Positions 7,621 through 14,430 of a stretch of 14,586 bases of DNA are shown piece after piece. Every line of letters starts with the position of its first letter. The stretch's first letter is position 1. This DNA comes from Planctomycetota bacterium. Lineage in GTDB: Bacteria; Planctomycetota; UBA1135; UBA2386. A model generated the notes under the pieces. The model saw nothing but the letters and a program-made list of their open reading frames with translations. It was not told the origin of the DNA and made no database searches. The stretch is taken from contig JAEUHU010000025.1 of the NCBI GenBank assembly GCA_016793305.1, forward strand, positions 1 to 14,586. Direction: 5' to 3'. A program made the translations under genes and the position numbers.

Positions 7621-8571
7621 TCAGTCGCATCGCTGCAGGGTCGTGATGATCCGGTCCTTCTCGCAGAGCAGGAACAGGACCTGGACGAAGCTGTTCCCCG
7701 TGAACCCAGCCCCGTCGAGCGTCTCGTCGCCGATGCTCGCCAGGAAGGTCATGGGGCCGTTGCAGCGAGGGCATTCGGCGGACGGCGGCCCCTGCACGAA
7801 GTACGGCTGGCCACCGATCTGGTGTCGGGGAGTCGTCAGGTGCCGAACGGCCTTGCGTAGGTCGATCGAACGCAACTCGCCCGAGTTCAGCTTGCCGAGG
7901 ATCCTCGACTCGGCGGCCGGCACGGGCTCCGGCACGAACCGGCTGCCCGGGAAGGAGCGCGGGTGGTTCGGATACGGGAAGTCGCGCGCCACTCCGCCTC
8001 GCCGGTGCTTCACGAACCGGACTCCACCATCGGCAAGCAATCGATAGGAGACCTCACCCTGCGCGAGATTGCAGGTCCAGCAGAAGAGCAGGTGCAGGCG
8101 AGGAACCGCCAGGCCCTGCAGCCCGAGGCGTCGGTCGGCGGTGTCCAGCGTCAGCATGCGCAACAGGGGCTTTCGGCAGTTCGGGCACTGCGCACCCGGG
8201 ATCGAGTGCTCGCCGCAGAACGTGTGGGCGAACCGGCTCCGATTCGTGAACCTCAAGGTGAAGCCGCGCTCGGGGATCGAGACCAATGGCGGCTTCGCGT
8301 CGACGTGGTCGACTTGCTTCACCCAGCCGCCTTGTTCGCTGCGGCGGGCGATCCAGCCCGAGCGCAACGGCCAGGCCTTGCGGAGAGAGCGGTCGCACTC
8401 GAGTACGCGGCCTACATCGACGAGCAGCACGTCGCGCTTCCTGAATTCCCTCGTGCCCAAGAGCAGCCAACCGCCGTCTTGCTTGTGGACGACGATGGCG
8501 ACGCGGTCCTCGCCGGCGAGAACCTGCCTGGTGGTTGCGATGGTGCCTGCGGGCTGGTTGCGATCGTTCAT
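7621..8571 (-). CDS. DUF1963/YwqG-like protein with CxxC pairs and DUF2185-like N-terminus
   Basis: A 316-residue soluble protein. The N-terminal part (residues 12-90) has a pattern seen in small immunity-type domains: TTRQVLAG, then VVHKQDGGWLLLGTREF, then VGRVLECDRSL and SGWIARR, resembling DUF2185-like proteins. The larger part carries RHQIGGQPYFVQ at 249-260, the HxxGGxPxxxQ-like signature of DUF1963/YwqG proteins. CxxC pairs at C129/C132, C164/C167 and C267/C270, plus C303, suggest bound zinc. The ATG at 8571 was chosen because the recognisable domain starts about ten residues later; in-frame starts at 8619, 8643 and 8664 (GTG) are possible and none has a ribosome site. Function is unknown; related domains occur among immunity proteins of toxin systems, but no toxin gene is visible here. 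Confidence 0.78.
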   Translation of the reverse strand: MNDRNQPAGTIATTRQVLAGEDRVAIVVHKQDGGWLLLGTREFRKRDVLLVDVGRVLECDRSLRKAWPLRSGWIARRSEQGGWVKQVDHVDAKPPLVSIPERGFTLRFTNRSRFAHTFCGEHSIPGAQCPNCRKPLLRMLTLDTADRRLGLQGLAVPRLHLLFCWTCNLAQGEVSYRLLADGGVRFVKHRRGGVARDFPYPNHPRSFPGSRFVPEPVPAAESRILGKLNSGELRSIDLRKAVRHLTTPRHQIGGQPYFVQGPPSAECPRCNGPMTFLASIGDETLDGAGFTGNSFVQVLFLLCEKDRIITTLQRCD

Positions 8572-8679
8572 TCGGAGGCAATGGTCCGCGAACGCTACTG
8601 GATGGCCCGATTTCGTCATCGATGGACAGACAACGGACCGCATCCGCGACCGGCAACTTGGCACGAACGATGGGCGATG

Positions 8680-9093
8680 TCAGCAGTACGGCTCGACCGT
8701 CCACTCCACGGAACGGCCCACCACGAAGAGCTTCGATGTCTTCAACTCCGCCATGTCACGCGGAGGATCGAGGAAGTCGCCGAGCTCCAGTCCAACAGAG
8801 TCCCCGAACCAGCAGACGTTCATTCTTGAGCTCAGCACGCCAGAGTAGGTCTGTCTGTTGTCCGGAGAGTTGGCGTCGGCACAACAGAAGCTCTCGACTT
8901 TCCTCACGACCAACCGAACACACACCCAGCGATCGTCATCCGGCCTTGTCGAGTCCTGCGTGGCGATCAACACCACGACACTCAGGCCCTCGCCTTCCAG
9001 CACACGGACCTCGAAGCTCCGCACGATCCCGTCGACGAACAAATAGAATCGGCTCTGGAACAGACGCGCCGTGTCTCGGTCGATCAGAGGCAT
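8680..9093 (-). CDS. Small unknown protein, possibly immunity-like
   Basis: A 137-residue soluble protein of mixed alpha/beta pattern, with strands such as FYLFVDGIV, LSVVVLIA, WVCVRLVVRKVESF, MNVCWFGDSVGLELGDF and SKLFVVGRSVEWTVE. The ATG at 9093 is preceded by GGGGA 6 bp upstream, which decides it over the longer frame opening at 9141. Its codons include ACA, AGA, AAA, TTG and TCA, rare in the neighbouring genes, hinting at foreign origin. It is followed 108 bp later by the DUF1963-like gene on the same strand. I cannot name a family. The layout (short, single domain, beta-rich, beside a DUF1963-like gene) is reminiscent of immunity proteins, which is inference only. Confidence 0.72.
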   Translation of the reverse strand: MPLIDRDTARLFQSRFYLFVDGIVRSFEVRVLEGEGLSVVVLIATQDSTRPDDDRWVCVRLVVRKVESFCCADANSPDNRQTYSGVLSSRMNVCWFGDSVGLELGDFLDPPRDMAELKTSKLFVVGRSVEWTVEPYC

Positions 9094-9177
9094 GCTGGTT
9101 CCCCATGGGTTCGAGTGGCGCCACTCCCGGTGGCAATGCACTCAAGCTACACGACTTCTCCTCCTGCGTCGCAGCAC

Positions 9178-9633
9178 TCACCCGGCCGGAGTCGTCAGCT
9201 TCCACAGCGTGCGCCACACCGCCAGCGACGCCAGCGCCACCAGCCCCGCGAACGCGCGGATCACGAAGCCGTAGTCGTCGTCACCGCCGAGCAGCACCGG
9301 CGCTGCGACCAGCACCGCGAGGACGGCGAGCACGAGCCAACGACCGCGGCCGAACGTCCAGTCGACCGGCGGCAGCAGCGGCAGGCCGAGGCACAGCCAG
9401 ACGACGTCGATGTGGTGGTCGGTCACCATCGTGCCGGGCGTCACTTCGCTGAGGCCGGTGCGGCCTTGCAGCAGGTTCATCAGGCCGAAGCCGACGAAGC
9501 CGACGCCAGCCAGCAGGAACGCGCAGCGGACGCACCAGAGCCCGCCACGCGCGATGCGGCCGAGCGCCTCGATCTCGGGTTCGCGGGGTGTGGTGGGTTC
9601 GGACGGAGAGGCCATGGGAGGCAAGGATGCCAT
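9178..9633 (-). CDS. Small membrane protein with about four transmembrane helices
   Basis: A 151-residue protein with a polar, Pro/Glu-rich N-terminus (residues 1-28, cytoplasmic) and four hydrophobic segments at about 31-55 (VRCAFLLAGVGFVGFGLMNLL), 75-89 (IDVVWLCLGLPLLPP), 99-115 (WLVLAVLAVLVAAPVLL) and 123-143 (FVIRAFAGLVALASLAVW). A charged loop with DHH at 72-74 and a GDDD turn at 117-120 separate them. I recognise no family, and no catalytic motif is evident. The ATG at 9633 is used; the ATG at 9615 is equally possible and would widen the gap to the divergent biotin carboxylase. No ribosome site precedes either start. Codon use is typical of the host. Confidence 0.75.
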   Translation of the reverse strand: MASLPPMASPSEPTTPREPEIEALGRIARGGLWCVRCAFLLAGVGFVGFGLMNLLQGRTGLSEVTPGTMVTDHHIDVVWLCLGLPLLPPVDWTFGRGRWLVLAVLAVLVAAPVLLGGDDDYGFVIRAFAGLVALASLAVWRTLWKLTTPAG

Positions 9634-9650
9634 GGGGCGAGGTGCTCGCT

Positions 9651-11210
9651 ATGGTTCGCGGCCTGCAAATGGCCAAGAACCCTCCCTTCCGCCGCGTGCT
9701 GATCGCCAACCGCGGCGAGATCGCGGTGCGCATCACCCGCGGTCTGCGTGAACTCGGCATCGAGTCGGTGGTGGTGCACAGCGACGCCGACGCCGGCTGC
9801 GCGCACGTGCTGGCGGCCGACCACGCGGTCCCGCTCGGCGGCAACACCGCGGCCGAGAGCTACCTCGACATCCAGAAGGTCCTCGCCGCCGCGAAGAAGA
9901 CCGGCGCCGAGGCGATCCACCCCGGCTACGGGTTCCTGAGCGAGAACAGCGGCTTCGCCCGCGCCGTGCGCGAGGCGGGGCTGGTGTTCGTCGGCCCGAA
10001 CCCCGAGGCCATGGAGCGGCTCGGCGGCAAGAAGGCGGCGCGCGAGGAGGCGATCGCCGCCGGCGTGCCGGTGATCCCGGGCACCGAGCAGGACCAGGGC
10101 GACGCGTCGCTGATCGAGTTCGGCAAGAAGATCGGCATGCCGGTGATGGTGAAGGCCAGTGCCGGTGGCGGTGGCCGCGGCATGCGCATGGTCGAGCGCG
10201 AACAGGACCTCGCCGAAGCGCTGGCCGCCGGTCGCCGCGAGGCGAAGGCGTCGTTCGGCGACGATCGCATGATCCTCGAGCGCGCGGTGTTCCCGGCACG
10301 GCACATCGAGATCCAGCTGATGGGCGACAAGCACGGCCACGTCGTGTCGCTGCACGAGCGCGAGTGCTCGGTGCAGCGCCGCCACCAGAAGGTGCTCGAG
10401 GAGGCGCCGTCGGCGGTGGTCGACGAAGCGCTGCGCAAGCGCATGGGCGAAGCGGCGGTCTCGCTGGCCAGGCGAGTCGGCTACGACAACGCCGGCACGG
10501 CCGAGTTCCTGCTCGACCCGAAGGGCAACTTCTACTTCCTCGAGGTCAACACCCGCCTGCAGGTCGAGCACCCGGTGACCGAACTGGTGACCGGCGTCGA
10601 CCTCGTGCACCTGCAACTGCACGTCGCCGCCGGCGGCAAGCTCGAACAGCTGCTCGCCGGGCGCGACCTGCGGCCGCGCGGCCACGCGATCGAAGCGCGC
10701 ATCTGCGCCGAGTCGCCGGAGACCGGCTACATCCCGGCCGCCGGCTTGCTGCGGCTCGTGCGCGAGGCCGAAGGGCCGGGCGTGCGCGTCGACAGCGGCG
10801 TCTACAGCGGCTGGGAGGTGCCGCCGTTCTACGACTCGATGCTCGCCAAGCTGGTCGTGCACGCGCCCGATCGCGCGACCGCGTGTGCGCGCCTGAGCCA
10901 GGCCCTGCGCGAGATGGTCTACCTCGGCATCCCGACCAACGTCGACTTCCTGCGGCGCGTCGTCGACGACGAAGCGTTCCGCACGGCGAACATCTCGACC
11001 GACATGCTGAAGCACCGGCCCGACCTCGCCGAGGGTCCGAAGACCGGCCCCGGTGACTACACGCTGGCGGCGGCGGTGCTGTGCCAGGTGCTCGGCAAGA
11101 GCGGCGGCAACGGCAGTGCCCCGGCGAGCGGCGGCGGCAGCGGTACGAACGGTTCGACCGCGGTCTGGCAGACGTTGGGCGGCTTCCGCCTGTTCGAGGG
11201 CGCACGATGA
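9651..11210 (+). CDS. accC: Biotin carboxylase subunit of an acyl-CoA carboxylase
   Basis: A 519-residue ATP-grasp enzyme that carboxylates the biotin on its carrier protein with bicarbonate and ATP. The N-terminal domain opens with RVLIANRGEIAVRITRGLRE, then HPGYGFLSEN at 90-99. The ATP-binding Gly loop is AGGGGRGMR at 171-179, the catalytic segment EVNTRLQVEHPVTE at 298-311, and the C-terminal domain follows to about 455. The ATG at 9651 has GAGG 8 bp upstream; an ATG at 9669 without such a site would also give a normal N-terminus. The tail (470-519) has a Gly/Ser-rich linker and WQTLGGFRLF, which resembles the segment linking BC to the BT domain in PccA/MccA-type alpha chains rather than plain AccC. 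The stop overlaps the next start by ATGA. Confidence 0.95.
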   Translation: MVRGLQMAKNPPFRRVLIANRGEIAVRITRGLRELGIESVVVHSDADAGCAHVLAADHAVPLGGNTAAESYLDIQKVLAAAKKTGAEAIHPGYGFLSENSGFARAVREAGLVFVGPNPEAMERLGGKKAAREEAIAAGVPVIPGTEQDQGDASLIEFGKKIGMPVMVKASAGGGGRGMRMVEREQDLAEALAAGRREAKASFGDDRMILERAVFPARHIEIQLMGDKHGHVVSLHERECSVQRRHQKVLEEAPSAVVDEALRKRMGEAAVSLARRVGYDNAGTAEFLLDPKGNFYFLEVNTRLQVEHPVTELVTGVDLVHLQLHVAAGGKLEQLLAGRDLRPRGHAIEARICAESPETGYIPAAGLLRLVREAEGPGVRVDSGVYSGWEVPPFYDSMLAKLVVHAPDRATACARLSQALREMVYLGIPTNVDFLRRVVDDEAFRTANISTDMLKHRPDLAEGPKTGPGDYTLAAAVLCQVLGKSGGNGSAPASGGGSGTNGSTAVWQTLGGFRLFEGAR

Positions 11211-11734
11211 AGATCACCCGCGAGTTCGTTCGCGACGGCAAGACCGTCGCGGTCACGGCCGAATTCCTCGAAGGCGATCGCTGGCGCGTGCGCATCGGCG
11301 ACACCGTGCACGAGTACGAGGCCAAGGCGCTCGGCGACGGCGGCGTGAAGCTGCAGTCGCTCGGCGAAGGTGCCGACCGCGCGTTCGTGGCCTACGGAGC
11401 CGCGCTGGCGAAGGGCTACATGGTGCGCGTCGACGGGCGCACCTGGACGCTCGAGGCGCCGGCGGGGCGGCGAGGCGCTGGTGCCGCCGGTGGCGACGGT
11501 GTCGTGCGCGCACCGATGACCGGCACCGTGCTCGAGGTCGCGTGCAAGGTGGGCGACGTCGTCGAGGCGAAGCAGACGCTGGTCGTCGTCTCGGCGATGA
11601 AGATGGAACACAAGCTGGTGGCCGGCGTCGCTGGGGTCGTGCGCAAGGTCGCGGCCCAGAAGGGCGGCACCGTCGACCAGGGTGCCGAGCTGGTCGTCGT
11701 CGAACCGCAGAAGGCCGAGGAGGCGAAGTCGTGA
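11207..11734 (+). CDS. Biotin carboxyl carrier protein with N-terminal middle domain
   Basis: A 175-residue protein. Residues 1-85 form a beta-rich domain (REFVRDGKTVAVTAEF, WRVRIGDTVHEYEAKAL, YMVRVDGRTWTLE) that corresponds in position and style to the BT/middle domain of MccA/PccA alpha chains. After a short Gly/Ala linker, residues 98-167 form a biotinyl domain: RAPMTGTVLEVACKVGDVVE, then VVSAMKMEH with biotin-accepting Lys132 in the AMKM motif, and GAELVVVE at the end. It would receive carboxyl groups from the upstream biotin carboxylase and pass them to a carboxyltransferase that is not in this window. ATG at 11207 overlaps the upstream stop (ATGA) and its own stop overlaps the next GTG (GTGA), so all three genes are probably translationally coupled. 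Confidence 0.93.
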   Translation: MKITREFVRDGKTVAVTAEFLEGDRWRVRIGDTVHEYEAKALGDGGVKLQSLGEGADRAFVAYGAALAKGYMVRVDGRTWTLEAPAGRRGAGAAGGDGVVRAPMTGTVLEVACKVGDVVEAKQTLVVVSAMKMEHKLVAGVAGVVRKVAAQKGGTVDQGAELVVVEPQKAEEAKS

Positions 11735-12255
11735 GCGATCCGCGCTATCCGATCGGCAAGATCGAACTACCGGGTGCGCTGACGCCGGCCGCGCGCGCGC
11801 AGGCGTTCGCGACGATCGCCGGCATCCCGCACGCGCTGCACGACGCCGTGCGCGGGCTCGACCAGGCGCAGCTCGACACGCCCTACCGCGACGGCGGCTG
11901 GACGCTGCGGCAGGTCGTGCACCACATCGCCGACAGCCACGTCAACGCGTACGTGCGGCACAAGCTGACCATCACCGAGAAGTCGCCGCCGCCGATCAAG
12001 GCCTACGACGAGAACGAGTGGGCGAAGCTGGCCGACGCCAACGGCCCGATCGGCACGTCGCTGCTGCTGGTGCAGGCGATCCACGATCGGTGGGTGCACT
12101 GCCTGCGCACGCTGCCGGTTGCTTCGTTCGCGAAGACGTGCGTGCACAGCGAACGCGGTGCGATGACGCTCGACGACCTGGTGGCGCTCTACGCGTGGCA
12201 CGGCAGCCACCACGTGGCGCACATCGCTCAGTTGCGGCGCAGCAAGGGCTGGTAG
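11731..12255 (+). CDS. yfiT: YfiT/DinB-family metal-dependent enzyme (putative thiol transferase or hydrolase)
   Basis: A 174-residue four-helix-bundle protein of the DinB/YfiT superfamily. It opens with DPRYPIGKIE, the usual YfiT start, and carries PYRDGGWTLRQVVHHIADSH at 51-70 and LYAWHGSHHVAHIAQLRRSKGW at the end. Likely metal ligands are His64, His157 and His161, matching the three-histidine site of Bacillus YfiT with a shift of three residues. Some relatives (BstA) transfer bacillithiol to electrophiles; others are only annotated as putative metal-dependent hydrolases, so the substrate is open. The GTG at 11731 shares four bases with the upstream stop, which decides the start. Being coupled to the carboxylase genes is unusual. 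Its 3' end overlaps the convergent lipoprotein gene by 28 bp. Confidence 0.92.
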   Translation: MSDPRYPIGKIELPGALTPAARAQAFATIAGIPHALHDAVRGLDQAQLDTPYRDGGWTLRQVVHHIADSHVNAYVRHKLTITEKSPPPIKAYDENEWAKLADANGPIGTSLLLVQAIHDRWVHCLRTLPVASFAKTCVHSERGAMTLDDLVALYAWHGSHHVAHIAQLRRSKGW

Positions 12256-12752
12256 TCGAAGGTGTGACCGCTGCGGCGCTTGCGCAGCACTTTCCAGTTG
12301 AGCCCGCGCACGCGGCCGACCGGCTTCTCGTCGCCGCCCTGCGACTCGCACGGGAACAGCGCCTGGTCGAGCGCCTGCTGCAGGCGTTCGGTGACCAGCT
12401 CGGCGTCGGCGGCGCTCTCGATCATCGCCTGCTCGGCGAGCAGCTGGCAGCGCTCCAGCGCGTGCGGCCAGCGGGCGATCAGGCACATGCACGCCAGCTG
12501 CTCGTGGGCGCTGTCGCTCTCACAGCTGACCTCGAGCTCGCCTTCCCATTCGGCGCCGAAGCGATCGTGCCAGTGCAGCGACAGGCACTGCGGCGTCAGC
12601 AGGCAGGGGGCGGCAGGGTTGGTGACGGCCGCCGTCTCGCCCATCGGCGCGGCGGCGAACGGCATGGTGTCGTCGGCGGGAACCGAGGCGCCGCCAGCAC
12701 ACGACGGGAGCACGGCCAGCACGGACGAGAGCAGGGTGATGGAGATGCGCAT
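12228..12752 (-). CDS. Cys-rich predicted lipoprotein of unknown function
   Basis: A 174-residue protein with an N-terminal hydrophobic signal (ISITLLSSVLAVLPSC) and a plausible lipobox ending at Cys18, though Pro at -2 is not ideal. After cleavage it would sit on the membrane facing the periplasm. The mature part has seven further Cys (50, 56, 77, 88, 90, 102, 135), an even pattern that could form disulfides or bind metal, a helical middle (residues 83-131) and a basic end (VLRKRRSGHTF). I recognise no family. The gene lies 29 bp after the dioxygenase stop on the same strand, so it is probably the last gene of the MarR-dioxygenase operon. It overlaps the YfiT gene tail to tail by 28 bp. Confidence 0.7.
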   Translation of the reverse strand: MRISITLLSSVLAVLPSCAGGASVPADDTMPFAAAPMGETAAVTNPAAPCLLTPQCLSLHWHDRFGAEWEGELEVSCESDSAHEQLACMCLIARWPHALERCQLLAEQAMIESAADAELVTERLQQALDQALFPCESQGGDEKPVGRVRGLNWKVLRKRRSGHTFDYQPLLRRN

Positions 12753-12781
12753 GCCGCGCTGCTATCGGCCGTGCGGCCCCG

Positions 12782-13747
12782 TCAACCGAAGCGGACCGCG
12801 AGGCGGCTCAGCGAGCCGAACTCGAAGCCTTCGATCGGGAACGTCACCGGATCGGCCGTGCCGCGCGCGGTCGCCGCCCCAGCCGCCACCAGCAGCGGCA
12901 GGAAGTGGTCGTCGGTCGGGTGGGCCAGCTTCAGGTCGGGCGCGTGGTCGCGGTAGGCGAGCAGGCCGTCGACGTCGCCGGTGCTGAGCCGTTGCCGCAC
13001 CCAGCCCTCGAAGTGGGTGGCCCATGCCGGTGGGGTGGTGCCGCCGTTCCAGTCGAGGCGGCCGAGGTTGTGCACCATGCCGCCGCTGCCGAGCACCAGC
13101 ACGCCCTGGTCGCGCAGCGGGGCCAGCGAACGGCCGAGTTCGAACAGCTGCCGCGGCGACCAGCGGTAGGGAACCGACACCTGCAGCACCGGCACGTCGG
13201 CACGGGCGAACATGTGCACGAGCGGCACCCAGACCCCGTGGTCCCACGGGTGTTCGTCGGCACGCTGCAGCGACGGCACCATGCGCTGCAGTTCGTCGGC
13301 GACGTCGGCCGCGGCCGGCGCGTCGTAGCGCACGCGGTAGAGCTCCGCGGGGAAGCCCGAGAAGTCGTAGAGCAGCTCGCGGCGGCTGCGCGTGCCGATG
13401 GTGGCCGGCGCGTCGAGCCAATGGGCCGACACGGCCAGCACGGCGCGCGGCTTCGGCAGCCGCTGGGCCAGGCGGGTGAAGTCGGCGCCGGCGGTGCGAT
13501 CCAGCGCCATCGTCGGCGCGCCGTGGGACACGAACACGACCGGCATGGTCGAAGTCGGTGGGGTCGTCATCGCGGGCTCGGGATCGTGCTTCGGTGTGGC
13601 GGCCTTCGGGGTCGGCGAACAGCTGGCGGCGGCGAACGCGCCGAGCGAGGCCCGCAGGAAGTCGCGGCGGTGCAGGCCCGGCCGATCGCCAGCGGGCGGG
13701 CGCGCCTCGTTCGCGGCCGACGAACGGTCTCGATCGGACTCAGCCAC
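12782..13747 (-). CDS. LigB/YgiD-type extradiol aromatic-ring dioxygenase with Tat signal
   Basis: A 321-residue class III extradiol dioxygenase of the DODA/YgiD group, which opens catechol rings such as DOPA using a metal. The catalytic part starts near 69: PVVFVSHGAPTMAL (His75), VSAHWLDAP (His109), DEHPWDHGVWVPLVHMF (His170, His178), GSGGMVHNLGRLDW (His226) and AHPTDDHFLPLL (His276, His281). It is preceded by about 65 residues not found in typical cytoplasmic relatives: a twin-arginine motif RRDFL at 27-31, a hydrophobic Ala-rich stretch and AAASC ending at Cys43, a possible lipobox. This favours the GTG start at 13747, which overlaps the MarR stop by 8 bp, over internal ATGs at 13570 and 13546. 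I infer export to the periplasm or membrane anchoring. Its natural substrate is unknown. Confidence 0.9.
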   Translation of the reverse strand: MAESDRDRSSAANEARPPAGDRPGLHRRDFLRASLGAFAAASCSPTPKAATPKHDPEPAMTTPPTSTMPVVFVSHGAPTMALDRTAGADFTRLAQRLPKPRAVLAVSAHWLDAPATIGTRSRRELLYDFSGFPAELYRVRYDAPAAADVADELQRMVPSLQRADEHPWDHGVWVPLVHMFARADVPVLQVSVPYRWSPRQLFELGRSLAPLRDQGVLVLGSGGMVHNLGRLDWNGGTTPPAWATHFEGWVRQRLSTGDVDGLLAYRDHAPDLKLAHPTDDHFLPLLVAAGAATARGTADPVTFPIEGFEFGSLSRLAVRFG

Positions 13748-14270
13748 GGCGATCCCGGGTCAGGTGCAGCCGCACCTTGTTCAGCAACGGCAGCAGGGTC
13801 TCGACCTCGGCGTCGCTGAGCGCGGCCATCGCGTGGTCCTCGAGCGCGTCGATCGGCTTGTCGAGCTTCTTCAACAAGGCGAGCCCGTGGTCGGTGATGC
13901 GGCAGATGACCTGCCGCCGGTCGGCGCCGTCGCGGCTGCGCGTCACCAGTGCCTTCGTCTCCATGCGGTCGATCAGCCGCGTCACGCCGGGCGTGCGTTC
14001 GAGCATGCGCGTGCCGATTTCGAGCGTCGGCAGCCCCTCGTCGCCAGCACCGCGCAGGATGCGCAGCACGTTGTACTGCTGGGGCGTCAGCTCGTCGTGG
14101 TCGGCGAGCAGGTCGAGCAGCGGCCAGCGGGTCGCTTCGGCGGCCAGCAGCAGGCACAGGAACGTCTCCTGCCGCCGCGAACGGAACGGCCGCCGCTGCT
14201 TGATCGCCGCCTGGACGCTGTCCGGGTCGAGGGCTGGGACGGTCGGCGGCTTCGGCTGAGCGGGAGGCAC
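13740..14270 (-). CDS. MarR-family transcriptional regulator
   Basis: A 176-residue winged helix-turn-helix repressor. After a Pro-rich start, IKQRRPFRSRRQETFLCLL at 23-41 begins the dimerisation helices. LTPQQYNVLRILRGAGDEGLPTLEIGTRM (61-89) and TPGVTRLIDRMETKALVTR (93-111) form the DNA-binding helices, and DGADRRQVICRITDHG (114-129) is the wing. The GTG at 14270 is chosen because it is the closest start to the conserved domain and it lies just downstream of a plausible -35/-10 pair; an ATG at 14309 would put the promoter inside the gene. MarR proteins usually repress their own operon and release DNA on binding phenolic or oxidised ligands, which suits the overlapping downstream dioxygenase gene. 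Confidence 0.92.
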   Translation of the reverse strand: MPPAQPKPPTVPALDPDSVQAAIKQRRPFRSRRQETFLCLLLAAEATRWPLLDLLADHDELTPQQYNVLRILRGAGDEGLPTLEIGTRMLERTPGVTRLIDRMETKALVTRSRDGADRRQVICRITDHGLALLKKLDKPIDALEDHAMAALSDAEVETLLPLLNKVRLHLTRDRRG

Positions 14271-14276
14271 CCGACC

Positions 14277-14305
14277 AGTATCGACCGAGATACTTGACGC
14301 GACAA
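14277..14305 (-). promoter_or_regulatory. Sigma-70-type promoter of the marR-dioxygenase operon
   Basis: On the minus strand TTGTCG (14305-14300) and GATACT (14282-14277) are separated by exactly 17 bp; each matches four of six consensus bases. The expected transcription start falls about 7 bp after the -10, at or near the GTG of the regulator gene (14270), so the message may be leaderless. No ribosome-binding sequence precedes the GTG, which agrees. Confidence 0.5.
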
Positions 14306-14310
14306 GCATC
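14289..14310. promoter_or_regulatory. 22-bp imperfect palindrome, candidate MarR operator
   Basis: The left half GATACTTGACG and right half CGACAAGCATC pair at nine of eleven positions around a centre between 14299 and 14300. The TTG...CAA core and the length are typical of MarR-family operators. It covers the -35 element of the regulator's own promoter, so binding would block transcription. It also sits in the divergent spacer before the plus-strand gene at 14431 and could affect that too. Confidence 0.6.
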
Positions 14311-14430
14311 GCAATTCGGCGTAGGTCGTCTGCGTGATCCTGGCCGTGGCACGGCTCGTTGGTGCCGTCCCAGCACGTTCGCACGAGGGGATGGCGCAGC
14401 GCGCTCGGCACGGCACACTCTGCGGCCCCC

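Noticed and set aside
7963..8829. Plus-strand open frames across the DUF1963-like region
   Set aside because: No recognisable motif. The minus frame shows CxxC pairs and the HQIGGQP motif, and its stop and start positions fit its neighbours.
7448..9177. Possible mobile element around the immunity-like pair
   Set aside because: No transposase, integrase, terminal inverted repeats or target duplications could be seen.
9480..11015. 511-codon minus-strand open frame opposite biotin carboxylase
   Set aside because: Biotin carboxylase motifs are complete and in order on the plus strand; the opposite translation is a His/Arg-rich shadow.
14294..14326. Plus-strand promoter using TTGACG (14294-14299) for the gene at 14431
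   Set aside because: No -10-like hexamer occurs at 16-18 bp; the nearest candidate is 21 bp away and poor.
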